Virus record (IMG/VR): IMGVR_UViG_3300012359_000048
Coordinates: 1-21,322 of that record
Strand: one strand, 5' to 3'
Length of the DNA stretch: 21,322 nt
Source of the DNA: a virus
Within the stretch, counting starts at the first letter, position 1, and each line of letters starts with the position of its first letter. The notes below the pieces were generated by a model. That model was not told the origin of the DNA, did not search any database, and worked only from the letters and a program-made list of their open reading frames with translations. Both the position numbers and the translations under genes were made by a program. Below, in pieces: positions 1 through 4,810 of the stretch.

Positions 1-52
1 CAGCCAGCCAGGTTAGTGCCGAGGGTAGCCGTCTTAGGTTAAGCTTGCGCAT
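1..52 (-). CDS. Start of a leftward gene, cut by the window edge
   Basis: An ATG at 52 on the minus strand is preceded by a strong ribosome binding site (AAGGAGGG, about 9 bases upstream). It opens a frame that runs without a stop to the window edge: M-R-K-L-N-L-R-R-L-P-S-A-L-T-W-L-A. Only 17 residues are visible, basic then hydrophobic, so the N-terminus could be a signal or membrane anchor, but this is too short to decide. The gene lies downstream of the inverted repeat at 83-115, so it may be transcribed separately from the HTH gene to its right. Confidence 0.5.
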   Translation of the reverse strand, partial: MRKLNLRRLPSALTWLA

Positions 53-82
53 ACTCGTTCCCTCCTTGCAGGGATCGGGTTA

Positions 83-115
83 GGCTCTAATCGGTGCGCT
101 ACCGCCGATTAGAGC
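83..115. terminator. Inverted repeat downstream of the HTH gene, probable terminator
   Basis: GGCTCTAATCGG (83-94) and CCGATTAGAGCC (104-115) form a perfect 12-bp stem around a 9-base loop. The repeat lies just past the stop of the leftward HTH gene and before the next leftward gene. A short GTTTG follows on the plus strand and there is no long T run on either strand. Termination is the simplest reading; direction is uncertain. Confidence 0.55.
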
Positions 116-128
116 CGTTTGCGTAAGG

Positions 129-659
129 TTAGCGTAATAGCGCTGATCGCGCTAATCGTGCTATCCGACCCAGGATCGCACGGATCATCGGAATCAGGTC
201 GTTTAGCCTGCAGGCTTCCTCTCTGGACAGACCCACGTCAAAACCTGGGTTGTCATGTAGGCTACGAATAGCCTGGCGTGCCTGCTCGACCAGGCCCTGT
301 GCCGTGTTATCCGGCCCGGTCTGCTCCCGTGGCTGGCGACGTTCCTGCGATTCGGCTGCCTGCGGCTGTTCTTGCCTTTGTATGCCTCGGACTTCCTCCG
401 AGTTGTAGATCTCGTTGAAGTCAGGTAGGTCTTCCGGCCCGGAAACCGTAAGTTTCCGGCCGACCATATCCCAGCAGTTATACATGTACCGGACATGAGT
501 ATGGGACTTGCCAATCTTCTCGGCGATCTCACGGCGAGACCAGCCGGCCATCACCGTCTCCCAGATCAGCCGGGCTGCTTCCCAGCGGTGGACGCTGACT
601 ATCTTCTGGTCACCGTCAGCCCTGGCCAGGTGCATCTTGATTTCTGAAATTACGTCCAT
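129..659 (-). CDS. Helix-turn-helix DNA-binding protein, probable regulator
   Basis: This 176-residue protein has an HTH-like segment around residues 37-62 (AGWSRREIAEKIGKSHTHVR), of the type found in small phage regulators and in ParB/KorB- or sigma-like HTHs. The middle (about 80-130) is polar and rich in Gln, Glu and Arg, probably a linker. The C-terminal 40 residues look helical and may oligomerise. The start is the ATG at 659, with an AGAGGG-type site about 11 bases upstream. It diverges from the nuclease gene at 724. A CGGAAAC/GTTTCCG palindrome lies in the shared promoter (682-699) and a related one within its own coding sequence (439-459), which suggests autoregulation. The DNA-binding role is inferred from the HTH alone; the exact family was not recognised. 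Confidence 0.75.
   Translation of the reverse strand: MDVISEIKMHLARADGDQKIVSVHRWEAARLIWETVMAGWSRREIAEKIGKSHTHVRYMYNCWDMVGRKLTVSGPEDLPDFNEIYNSEEVRGIQRQEQPQAAESQERRQPREQTGPDNTAQGLVEQARQAIRSLHDNPGFDVGLSREEACRLNDLIPMIRAILGRIARLARSALLR
439..459. repeat. Palindrome CCGGAAAC-N5-GTTTCCGG inside the HTH gene
   Basis: An 8-bp inverted repeat with a 5-base centre lies within the HTH coding sequence. Its half-sites match those of the palindrome at 682-699 in the divergent promoter, where the centre is 4 bases. Two such sites within about 240 bp suggest a pair of operators, possibly for the HTH protein itself. This is an inference. Confidence 0.4.
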
Positions 660-681
660 GGGTAAAGGACCCTCTTCTGCT

Positions 682-699
682 CGGAAACTTACGTTTCCG
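682..699. promoter_or_regulatory. Palindromic operator candidate in the divergent promoter
   Basis: CGGAAAC-TTAC-GTTTCCG is a perfect 7-bp inverted repeat between two divergent genes. It overlaps the proposed -35 (TTACGT, 689-694) of the rightward promoter, a suitable position for a repressor. A near copy occurs at 439-459. Confidence 0.5.
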
Positions 700-717
700 G
701 TAAGGATACCCTAGACT
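689..717 (+). promoter_or_regulatory. Rightward promoter giving a likely leaderless mRNA
   Basis: TTACGT (689-694), a 17-base spacer and TAGACT (712-717) form a sigma70-like promoter. The -10 ends only 6 bases before the ATG at 724, so transcription should start at or next to the start codon. No Shine-Dalgarno sequence is present. Leaderless mRNAs with this -10 to ATG spacing are common in Actinobacteria. Confidence 0.55.
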
Positions 718-723
718 AGTGGC

Positions 724-1260
724 ATGATTAAGGCAATCGAGACACGATTCGCAGGCTGCCGATTCCGATCCCGGCTCGAGGCACGATGGGCTGTATTCTT
801 CGACCACTGCGACATTCCCTGGCAGTACGAGGTCGAAGGCTGGAGACTCGATACCCTGCTTGGCCGGATCCAGTACCTGCCGGACTTCCGGCTATTCAAC
901 GGGCAAATAGCAGAAGTCAAGGGACAGCTAGACATGGCAGGCTGCAACCGGCTCTGCACAATCGCGGTTGCAGCCTGCCAGTGCAGCGGCGGAACCGACA
1001 TGGTAGTACTCGGCGATGTTCCTCGGCCCGGCAGCGCCCGCTGGCCGATTCAGCTTCACGCACATGACGACCGACTGTTCCTTGTGCCCTGGGCACTGGA
1101 GCACGGCTGCCCCCTAGGCCGACCTCACATGCGAGTACATTCGGACAGGCTGCTCGCAGGGGCACTGACCGAGGGAATACTCGCCGGCCACCCTGAATGG
1201 GCCAGGAACGGGCTGCAGGCAGCCAGGGCAGCTCGTTTTGAGTTCGGCGAAAGCGGCTAG
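724..1260 (+). CDS. PD-(D/E)XK nuclease-fold protein
   Basis: This 178-residue protein begins with a segment (FAGCRFRSRLEARWAVFF) typical of a phage protein family with a restriction-endonuclease-like core. The catalytic pattern is visible: Glu19 in RSRLEARWA, Asp54 in YLPDF, and Glu64-x-Lys66 in AEVKG. These match the E...PD...ExK layout of PD-(D/E)XK enzymes. The family is widespread in actinophages, but its substrate is not settled; recombination, DNA degradation or packaging-related cutting are all possible. It is the only rightward gene in the left arm and is probably translated from a leaderless mRNA. Its stop codon overlaps by 3 bases the stop of a leftward mini-gene. Confidence 0.8.
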   Translation: MIKAIETRFAGCRFRSRLEARWAVFFDHCDIPWQYEVEGWRLDTLLGRIQYLPDFRLFNGQIAEVKGQLDMAGCNRLCTIAVAACQCSGGTDMVVLGDVPRPGSARWPIQLHAHDDRLFLVPWALEHGCPLGRPHMRVHSDRLLAGALTEGILAGHPEWARNGLQAARAARFEFGESG

Positions 1261-1364
1261 CTCCAGAGGATCTTCCTAACGACTAGTGCGATCAGCCCGA
1301 CAGCCGGTACGGCAACGACGATGCCGCACGGGATCGTCTTGTCGGGCGGAGTGACTGTCTTCAT
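1257..1364 (-). CDS. 35-residue membrane peptide
   Basis: The frame encodes M-K-T-V-T-P-P-D-K-T-I-P followed by a hydrophobic stretch (about residues 13-29: CGIVVAVPAVGLIALVV) and a basic end (RKILWS). This looks like a single-pass membrane peptide. The start is chosen for a very strong ribosome site, AGGAGG with a 5-base gap to the ATG at 1364. That site overlaps the stop codon of the upstream gene, which places this gene last in the leftward operon 1983-1257. Its stop overlaps that of the convergent nuclease gene. The function is unknown; a small regulator, holin-like or superinfection-related membrane peptide would all fit. Confidence 0.6.
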   Translation of the reverse strand: MKTVTPPDKTIPCGIVVAVPAVGLIALVVRKILWS

Positions 1365-1372
1365 TATTCCTC

Positions 1373-1642
1373 CTAATCCCAGTACAGGCCGAAGCCCAGG
1401 TTCTTCCGTTTACTCTTTTTCTTCTTGCCAAGGACGGCCTGCCGTACGGCTTTCTTTGCTGTCCTCTTCAGCTTTGCCTTACGCCGACGAGCTTTGGCTG
1501 CCTTCTGGCGAGCCTTGCGACGCTCCTTCGCACGCTGCTCACGGCTGAATTTCTTGAGCGAGATGACCCTATAGCCGAACAGGCCAAAGGGGCCGACCGG
1601 CACCCGGATCAGTCCTCTTGCCTTCAGCTCCTCATCAGTCAC
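1373..1642 (-). CDS. Lys/Arg-rich basic protein
   Basis: The protein has 89 residues from a GTG start at 1642 that overlaps the upstream TGA as GTGA, the same coupling seen elsewhere in the window. An in-frame ATG 24 bases earlier lies inside the upstream gene and is less likely. Residues from about 30 to 80 are a dense run of Lys, Arg and Ala, predicted to be a long charged helix, and the end is GLYWD. Such proteins usually bind nucleic acid non-specifically or join ribosomal or nucleoid complexes. No known family was recognised, so nucleic acid binding is inferred from composition only. Confidence 0.65.
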   Translation of the reverse strand: MTDEELKARGLIRVPVGPFGLFGYRVISLKKFSREQRAKERRKARQKAAKARRRKAKLKRTAKKAVRQAVLGKKKKSKRKNLGFGLYWD

Positions 1643-1983
1643 GGTGCTTTCCCTGGTCGGCCGCAAAAATCTGGGCTACATCGACTGATATGGTGGCTGG
1701 CTCTGAGGTTAGGATGCTTGTGAACCTCACCAGCCTTGCCCTGGGACTTTACGTCCAGGACGTCGGCGGTGAGCGCCGACAGGTAATGCCCGATTGCGAG
1801 CAGGACCAGATCCCTTATGCTAAGCGTGTCGTCCAGCTGCCCGTCCCGCCATCGGTCTAGCCAGTCGTCGGCCTCCCACATAAGCCGATTGCCCCGTATG
1901 AGGTGCTCGTGCGGGTTAAGGGGGGCGAATCGATTTAGCATCTCGCGGTCGGTCTGGGCGTTGTCGTGCTCGTCGTTACTCAC
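1639..1983 (-). CDS. Hypothetical 114-residue protein
   Basis: The N-terminal half is polar and acidic, with a Trp-rich segment (LMWEADDWLDRWRDGQLDD, about residues 34-52). A hydrophobic helix follows (LSIRDLVLLAIGHYLSALTADVLD, about 54-77). The C-terminal 35 residues are His-, Ser- and Pro-rich and probably disordered. Its start overlaps the stop of the upstream gene as ATGA (1980-1983), and its stop overlaps the downstream GTG, so it is the middle gene of a translationally coupled set. I recognise no family. Confidence 0.65.
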   Translation of the reverse strand: MSNDEHDNAQTDREMLNRFAPLNPHEHLIRGNRLMWEADDWLDRWRDGQLDDTLSIRDLVLLAIGHYLSALTADVLDVKSQGKAGEVHKHPNLRASHHISRCSPDFCGRPGKAP

Positions 1984-2222
1984 CGTGTCTCCTCGATCGT
2001 GTGGCCGTGCCGCTGAGCCAGCGTCCGCAGGAAGACCTCACTACGATCTCCGGGCTGTATGCGCCGACGTAGAACAGTGTAACCGCTGCCGATCTGCTGA
2101 TCAGTACAGCGCTGGAGGACGCGGCCGTCGGACGTCATCACCCAGATATACCGGTAACCGTGTCGATTCCTTGTCGTGACACGAGCAACCTCAGTAGCGC
2201 CATTTGCGCTGATCTTCGCCAT
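1980..2222 (-). CDS. Hypothetical 80-residue protein
   Basis: This small protein looks beta-rich, with a YRYIWVMTSDGRVLQR segment (about residues 23-38) resembling a compact sheet domain, and an Arg-rich second half. The start at 2222 has a strong site, AGGAGG, then TTTAAGGAT before the ATG. It is translationally coupled to the next gene by a 4-base ATGA overlap. No domain was recognised. It may be an early accessory protein, since it sits in a leftward cassette behind the promoter at 2378-2397. Confidence 0.65.
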   Translation of the reverse strand: MAKISANGATEVARVTTRNRHGYRYIWVMTSDGRVLQRCTDQQIGSGYTVLRRRIQPGDRSEVFLRTLAQRHGHTIEETR

Positions 2223-2262
2223 ATCCTTAAACCTCCTGCACCCAGCTTGCGCCGGTTTCGGC

Positions 2263-2358
2263 TTACCTTCCGCCCTTGGTCCAGTCAGGCCAGGTACCTT
2301 CGCGGTCGTCCTTCGGGGGCTTCGGTGGCTTCCTCTGGATCTGGATCTGCTTCGCCAT
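2263..2358 (-). CDS. 31-residue Lys/Pro-rich mini-protein
   Basis: The ATG at 2358 opens a short frame: a basic Gln/Ile-rich start (MAKQIQIQRKPPKPPKDD) and an end with two Trp (TWPDWTKGGR). An AAAAGGCG ribosome site about 6 bases upstream matches the GGCGAGAAA-type sites of the neighbouring cassettes. A -10 element lies 28-33 bases upstream. The proximity of promoter, ribosome site and frame supports a real gene. It is the first gene of the cassette leading to 1980-2222. The function is unknown. Confidence 0.5.
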   Translation of the reverse strand: MAKQIQIQRKPPKPPKDDREGTWPDWTKGGR

Positions 2359-2377
2359 CTTGATCGCCTTTTCTCGC

Positions 2378-2397
2378 CTGTACCCAGTATACGCCAG
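2378..2397 (-). promoter_or_regulatory. Leftward promoter of the cassette 2358-1257
   Basis: On the minus strand CTGGCG is followed by the -10 TATACT (plus-strand 2386-2391), then GGGTACAGG. The CTGGCGTATACT block is identical at 2974-2985 and 3478-3489. No good -35 is seen here. The post -10 sequence differs from the GTAGGTAGG of the others, so this copy has lost the 11-mer operator candidate. Confidence 0.55.
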
Positions 2398-2444
2398 GAC
2401 CACAGTCGAGGCTAGGGTCCGGGATGGTTTTCTTTCAGCAGTTT

Positions 2445-2816
2445 CTACTCGGCCTTAGCCTCGTACTGCACCTTGGTCTCAGACACCATCCGGGTAACCT
2501 CGTCCTGGCCAAGAAGCGCAGTCAGCAGGTTGTAACCGCTCGCACGTTTAGCGATGGCCAGCTTCAGGTCGATGCCGAGCCGATCGGCAAACGGCTCGTG
2601 AATGTGCTGGCCAGCGTCCAGCGCGGCTAGCGTCGCGGTCGCCGAGTCTGTGATCTGGCTAGTCAGCCGACGAATGTCATCATCTGCATTCCGGACGCTC
2701 ACGATGGCCTCATACACCGCGAAGGCCAGACGCTCCTGCCCGGAAGCCAGAAGCCCTTCTTCGATCTTGCGTGCGACTCGGTAGGAGATTGCGTCTCTGG
2801 AACCCATGTAGGTCAT
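2445..2816 (-). CDS. Hypothetical helical protein, 123 residues
   Basis: The protein appears almost entirely alpha-helical: a charged N-terminal helix (VARKIEEGLLASGQERLAFAVYEAIVSV) and further Ala/Leu-rich helices with no membrane segment. The start at 2816 has GGAAAGG seven bases upstream; an alternative ATG three codons later is less well placed. It is preceded by an unusually long structured leader (about 150 bases), unlike the other cassettes, so its expression may be controlled at RNA level. I recognise no family. Confidence 0.65.
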   Translation of the reverse strand: MTYMGSRDAISYRVARKIEEGLLASGQERLAFAVYEAIVSVRNADDDIRRLTSQITDSATATLAALDAGQHIHEPFADRLGIDLKLAIAKRASGYNLLTALLGQDEVTRMVSETKVQYEAKAE

Positions 2817-2832
2817 TTTTTCGCCTTTCCGT

Positions 2833-2895
2833 GGCTCTGAGGGGAATCGGACCCCTGCGGGCTATCATCCGCCGGCCACCAGGCTCGGCAGAGCC
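2833..2895 (-). ncRNA. tRNA-like acceptor/T-arm structure in the leader of gene 2816-2445
   Basis: On the minus strand GGCTCTG and CAGAGCC pair over 7 bp. The 3' strand is directly preceded by a 5-bp stem with a 7-base loop (AGGGG-TCCGATT-CCCCT, plus-strand 2840-2856). This is the geometry and near-consensus of a tRNA acceptor stem stacked on a T-arm. The remainder is only 32 bases, too short for normal D and anticodon arms, T55 is C, and no CCA follows. It is therefore not an ordinary tRNA. It could be a decayed tRNA or a tRNA-like regulatory fold, since it ends 8-9 bases before the ribosome site of the gene. A competing hairpin spans 2872-2903. Confidence 0.35.
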
Positions 2896-2903
2896 TTGGC
2901 CGG
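2872..2903 (-). repeat. Strong hairpin competing with the tRNA-like fold
   Basis: CCGGCCA/TGGCCGG (7 bp) encloses AGGCTC-TGCC-GAGCCT (6 bp, 4-base loop) with a 2-base bulge. It uses the same GGCTCTG strand that forms the acceptor-like stem at 2889-2895. The two folds exclude each other, a layout seen in leader-controlled genes. No switching is demonstrated. Confidence 0.4.
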
Positions 2904-2965
2904 TGCCCCTAGACCCACTGCGCGTTACGGCTTATGCGGGTCGCCCGGCCGATTCAGTTTTCTGC

Positions 2966-2985
2966 CTACCTACAGTATACGCCAG
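2966..2985 (-). promoter_or_regulatory. Leftward promoter with 11-mer operator candidate
   Basis: The minus strand reads CTGGCG, the -10 TATACT (plus 2974-2979), then GTAGGTAGG. The plus-strand 11-mer CTACCTACAGT (2966-2976) overlaps the -10 and the probable transcription start. It is identical at 3470-3480 and 4543-4553 and recurs in the 9.9-10.2 kb region. No convincing -35 is present. Confidence 0.6.
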
Positions 2986-3017
2986 TTTGCCCGGTAGCGC
3001 TAGCCTACCGGGCAAAC
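2985..3017 (+). terminator. Inverted repeat between cassettes, terminator-like on the plus strand
   Basis: GTTTGCCCGGTAG (2985-2997) and CTACCGGGCAAAC (3005-3017) form a perfect 13-bp stem with a 7-base loop. A T-rich stretch (TTTCTGTTTATTTTT) follows on the plus strand, the classic intrinsic terminator form. On the minus strand the stem is followed by the next promoter and no T run. It may stop antisense rightward transcription or act in both directions. Confidence 0.55.
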
Positions 3018-3030
3018 TTTCTGTTTATTT

Positions 3031-3444
3031 TTACCTCCAGTTTGACCGGACGGGAGCCGGCAGGACCGCGAGCCACGCGGCACGGTCAACAGGAAGGTGG
3101 TGAAGCCAGTGGGCGATGAGCTTCTTCTCCTCGTCGGTGGTCGCGGCCGTCGCGGCGGCGAGCGCAACCTTAGTCGCGAAGGCCGACTTCTGCGACGCGC
3201 TCATCCGGGGTGGCTTCGGTGGGGCCGGAGGGGCAAACTGACGGTGCTTGCCGGTACGGACGACAGAGGTGACATTCTTGGCGCTGGCATAGAGCCGGGT
3301 TGAGTCGTCGGGGGTCTGGACCGCGAAGTCGCCGTCGTCGTATAGGTAGACCTTGCTGCCATGAATCGTCTTGGTCTGGCCGGAAATCATAGTCTCGACC
3401 TCGTACAGGACTTGCGCCGTCCGCTCTGCCTGGGAATACTTCAT
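3031..3444 (-). CDS. Hypothetical protein with C-terminal WLHHLP module
   Basis: The 137-residue protein has three parts. Residues 1-65 look like a small beta-rich domain (HGSKVYLYDDGDFAVQTPDDSTRL). A Pro-rich linker lies near 70-80. The C-terminal module (103-137) contains DEEKKLIAHWLHHLP and ends in LPAPVRSNWR. That module recurs at the end of the 197-residue protein at 3929-4522 (DEDKKTVAQWLHHLP ... RSDWR), while the N-terminal parts are unrelated. The start has an AAGGCG ribosome site 8 bases upstream. The shared tail suggests a common binding partner or domain swapping by recombination. The function is unknown. Confidence 0.7.
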   Translation of the reverse strand: MKYSQAERTAQVLYEVETMISGQTKTIHGSKVYLYDDGDFAVQTPDDSTRLYASAKNVTSVVRTGKHRQFAPPAPPKPPRMSASQKSAFATKVALAAATAATTDEEKKLIAHWLHHLPVDRAAWLAVLPAPVRSNWR

Positions 3445-3469
3445 CTTGGTTTCGCCTTCTCTTGTTCGC

Positions 3470-3506
3470 CTACCTACAGTATACGCCAGTTTTCTGGTAA
3501 AGTAAA
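3470..3506 (-). promoter_or_regulatory. Leftward promoter with -35, -10 and 11-mer
   Basis: On the minus strand TTTACT (plus 3501-3506) is separated by 17 bases from TATACT (plus 3478-3483), a good sigma70-like pair. The CTACCTACAGT 11-mer (3470-3480) overlaps the -10. A CAGAAAACTGGC element lies in the spacer (plus 3486-3497) and is repeated at 3513-3524. This is the clearest of the leftward promoters. Confidence 0.65.
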
Positions 3507-3576
3507 GCCCATAAGCCAGTTTTCTGATTTTTCTTTAAGCGCGTTTTGTGCCAGCGCGGACCTTGTAAACGGGCGA

Positions 3577-3843
3577 TTACCAGGCTGTGCCGTCTACGGG
3601 CGAAACGGGCTGGCCGGCCAGGAGGCTACGCGCCGCGTCGGTGGCGTACTGGTAGGCGATCCGCGTACCGTCAGGCCAGGTAACCGTCGGGCCACCGTCG
3701 CCCTGGAAACTATGGCCGGCCCGGTAGTAGATCTGCGCGCCACAGAAACGACGCCGGTCGCGAAAGTTCATCTCGTTGATGAACGCGACAATCTCGTCGA
3801 AGGTTAGGCCAAAATTCTGGTATATCCCGCAGTTCGCGTTCAT
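3577..3843 (-). CDS. Hypothetical 88-residue protein
   Basis: A compact protein with an N-terminal helical part (LTFDEIVAFINEMNFRDRRRF) and a C-terminal sheet-like part (PTVTWPDGTRIAYQYATDAARSLLAG). The segment DGGPTVTWPDGTRIAYQ resembles the small strand-turn-strand domains common in phage accessory proteins, but no family was recognised. The start has AAAGGCG six bases upstream, the standard site of this region. The gene stands alone in its cassette. About 70 bases downstream on the minus strand is the next leftward promoter. Confidence 0.65.
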   Translation of the reverse strand: MNANCGIYQNFGLTFDEIVAFINEMNFRDRRRFCGAQIYYRAGHSFQGDGGPTVTWPDGTRIAYQYATDAARSLLAGQPVSPVDGTAW

Positions 3844-3861
3844 TTTCTCGCCTTTCTTCTG

Positions 3862-3882
3862 CCTAGCCCTAGCTTACGCCAG
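3862..3882 (-). promoter_or_regulatory. Degenerate leftward promoter
   Basis: The minus strand reads CTGGCG then TAAGCT (plus 3871-3876) and AGGGCTAGG. It matches the CTGGCG-TATACT-GTAGGTAGG arrangement of its neighbours with substitutions in both the -10 and the operator-like part. It is probably weaker and differently regulated. No -35 was recognised. Confidence 0.45.
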
Positions 3883-3913
3883 TCTGCCCGCTAACACTAG
3901 GCTAGCGGGCAGA
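3883..3913 (+). terminator. Inverted repeat with plus-strand T tract
   Basis: TCTGCCCGCTA (3883-3893) and TAGCGGGCAGA (3903-3913) form an 11-bp stem with a 9-base loop. TTTTCTGGTTTTATCTT follows on the plus strand. It has the same position and orientation as the repeat at 2985-3017: directly upstream of a leftward promoter and just past a leftward stop codon. Confidence 0.55.
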
Positions 3914-3928
3914 TTTTCTGGTTTTATC

Positions 3929-4522
3929 TTACCTCCAGTCACTCCGGTCGGGCCGAGGCAGGTTCTCGGGCCACCAGCGCGGGCTGCCGGTGCCGTTGGT
4001 GTTGCCGGTCGGTAGGTGGTGCAGCCACTGTGCGACGGTCTTCTTGTCCTCGTCGCTGAGCTGGCTGGTGCTCGCGTTTCCGAACAGGTCGGAAGCAGCC
4101 TGGACAACCATCCGGGCTAGGTCCTGCTTCGCGGAACGCTTCTCGGCGGTCGGCTCTGGCGTCGGCGCGGGAACGGGAGCTGGCTGGTGAGCCTGCGCGA
4201 TCTGCTCGTTCCTGACCCGGGCGGCTTGCTGCCTGGCGGTACGCGGCTTCGCCGGCTTAGGAGTCGGGGTGCTGACGCCGTTAAGAACGGAGTTGTTGCG
4301 GTCGGTCTCGGCATCGCGCGCCGCGCGGTCGGCCTGCGGGTTGCCAGTCTTGACGGCCGGACGCTTACGCGGCTTCCTGGCCGGAGTGACAGTTAGTTGG
4401 CCGTCGGTACCGGTGACGGTGCCTTCGGCCGCACGCCGGACCGCTACGGTCGCGCCGTCGTTCGCGGCAGCAGCCGCAAGCTGTGCGTCGGTAACGACCT
4501 CAGGGGTCTGGGTCTCGGTCAT
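3929..4522 (-). CDS. Low-complexity linker protein with C-terminal WLHHLP module
   Basis: The 197-residue protein is mostly predicted disordered. It has an Ala/Thr-rich N-terminus, a basic patch (PARKPRKRPAVK, about 47-58), and Pro/Ala-rich stretches (about 85-130). A short helix (LARMVVQAASDLF) then leads to the module SDEDKKTVAQWLHHLP (156-171) and the end PDRSDWR. The tail is shared with the protein at 3031-3444, and the sequences around the two stop codons (TTACCTCCAG in the plus strand) are also alike, so the 3' end with the adjoining repeat looks duplicated. The start has AAGGCG about 6 bases upstream. Function unknown; nucleic acid binding is possible from the basic patch. Confidence 0.65.
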   Translation of the reverse strand: MTETQTPEVVTDAQLAAAAANDGATVAVRRAAEGTVTGTDGQLTVTPARKPRKRPAVKTGNPQADRAARDAETDRNNSVLNGVSTPTPKPAKPRTARQQAARVRNEQIAQAHQPAPVPAPTPEPTAEKRSAKQDLARMVVQAASDLFGNASTSQLSDEDKKTVAQWLHHLPTGNTNGTGSPRWWPENLPRPDRSDWR

Positions 4523-4542
4523 TTTCTCGCCTTCCTGTTTGC

Positions 4543-4579
4543 CTACCTACAGTCTACCCCGGAACTGCCTAGAAGTAAA
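4543..4579 (-). promoter_or_regulatory. Leftward promoter whose -35 lies in a hairpin loop
   Basis: On the minus strand TTTACT (plus 4574-4579) is followed by a 17-base spacer and TAGACT (plus 4551-4556), then GTAGGTAGG. The 11-mer CTACCTACAGT (4543-4553) overlaps the -10. The -35 sits exactly in the loop of the inverted repeat 4555-4593 and the spacer forms one arm, so a protein or structure at the repeat would affect RNA polymerase directly. Confidence 0.6.
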
Positions 4580-4810
4580 GCAGTTCCGGGGTAAAGTTTC
4601 AGTTTTCTTCCGGCCCGTAGATCTCGCCGAGCCGACGTCTGGACATTCCGGTAACGTTCCGGTAACGTTCTTCCTAAGGGCACGCGCTCGGGTCTGGGCG
4701 TTGGCGCATGCTGGACAGTAGCGGCGTACCGGAATCTGGCCGGCTCGCTGATGACGACGGGCTCTGGCCTCGGTGCCGTGCAGAGCGGTCTGGCCTTTCT
4801 TGCGGTTCAT
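4547..4810 (-). CDS. Small basic CxxC protein
   Basis: The 87-residue protein is strongly basic with one zinc-knuckle-like pair (RRYCPACANAQTRARALRKN, about residues 29-48). The start overlaps the resolvase stop as ATGA (4807-4810), which supports translational coupling. Its last 20 or so codons run across the inverted repeat and promoter of the next cassette. This is unusual and means the C-terminus is either dispensable or the repeat has invaded the gene end. The rest has no recognised domain. A nucleic-acid-binding helper of the resolvase is possible but unproven. Confidence 0.55.
   Translation of the reverse strand: MNRKKGQTALHGTEARARRHQRAGQIPVRRYCPACANAQTRARALRKNVTGTLPECPDVGSARSTGRKKTETLPRNCFTSRQFRGRL
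4555..4593. repeat. 14-bp inverted repeat around the -35 box
   Basis: TACCCCGGAACTGC (4555-4568) and GCAGTTCCGGGGTA (4580-4593) are perfect complements with an 11-base loop. Moderately T-rich sequence follows on the plus strand. It could act as terminator, operator or both. It also lies inside the 3' end of the CxxC gene 4547-4810. Confidence 0.5.

Noticed and set aside
2833-2895. A functional tRNA gene
   Set aside because: The acceptor and T-arm match well, but the middle is about 9 bases too short for D and anticodon arms, T55 is replaced and no CCA is coded. Kept only as tRNA-like.
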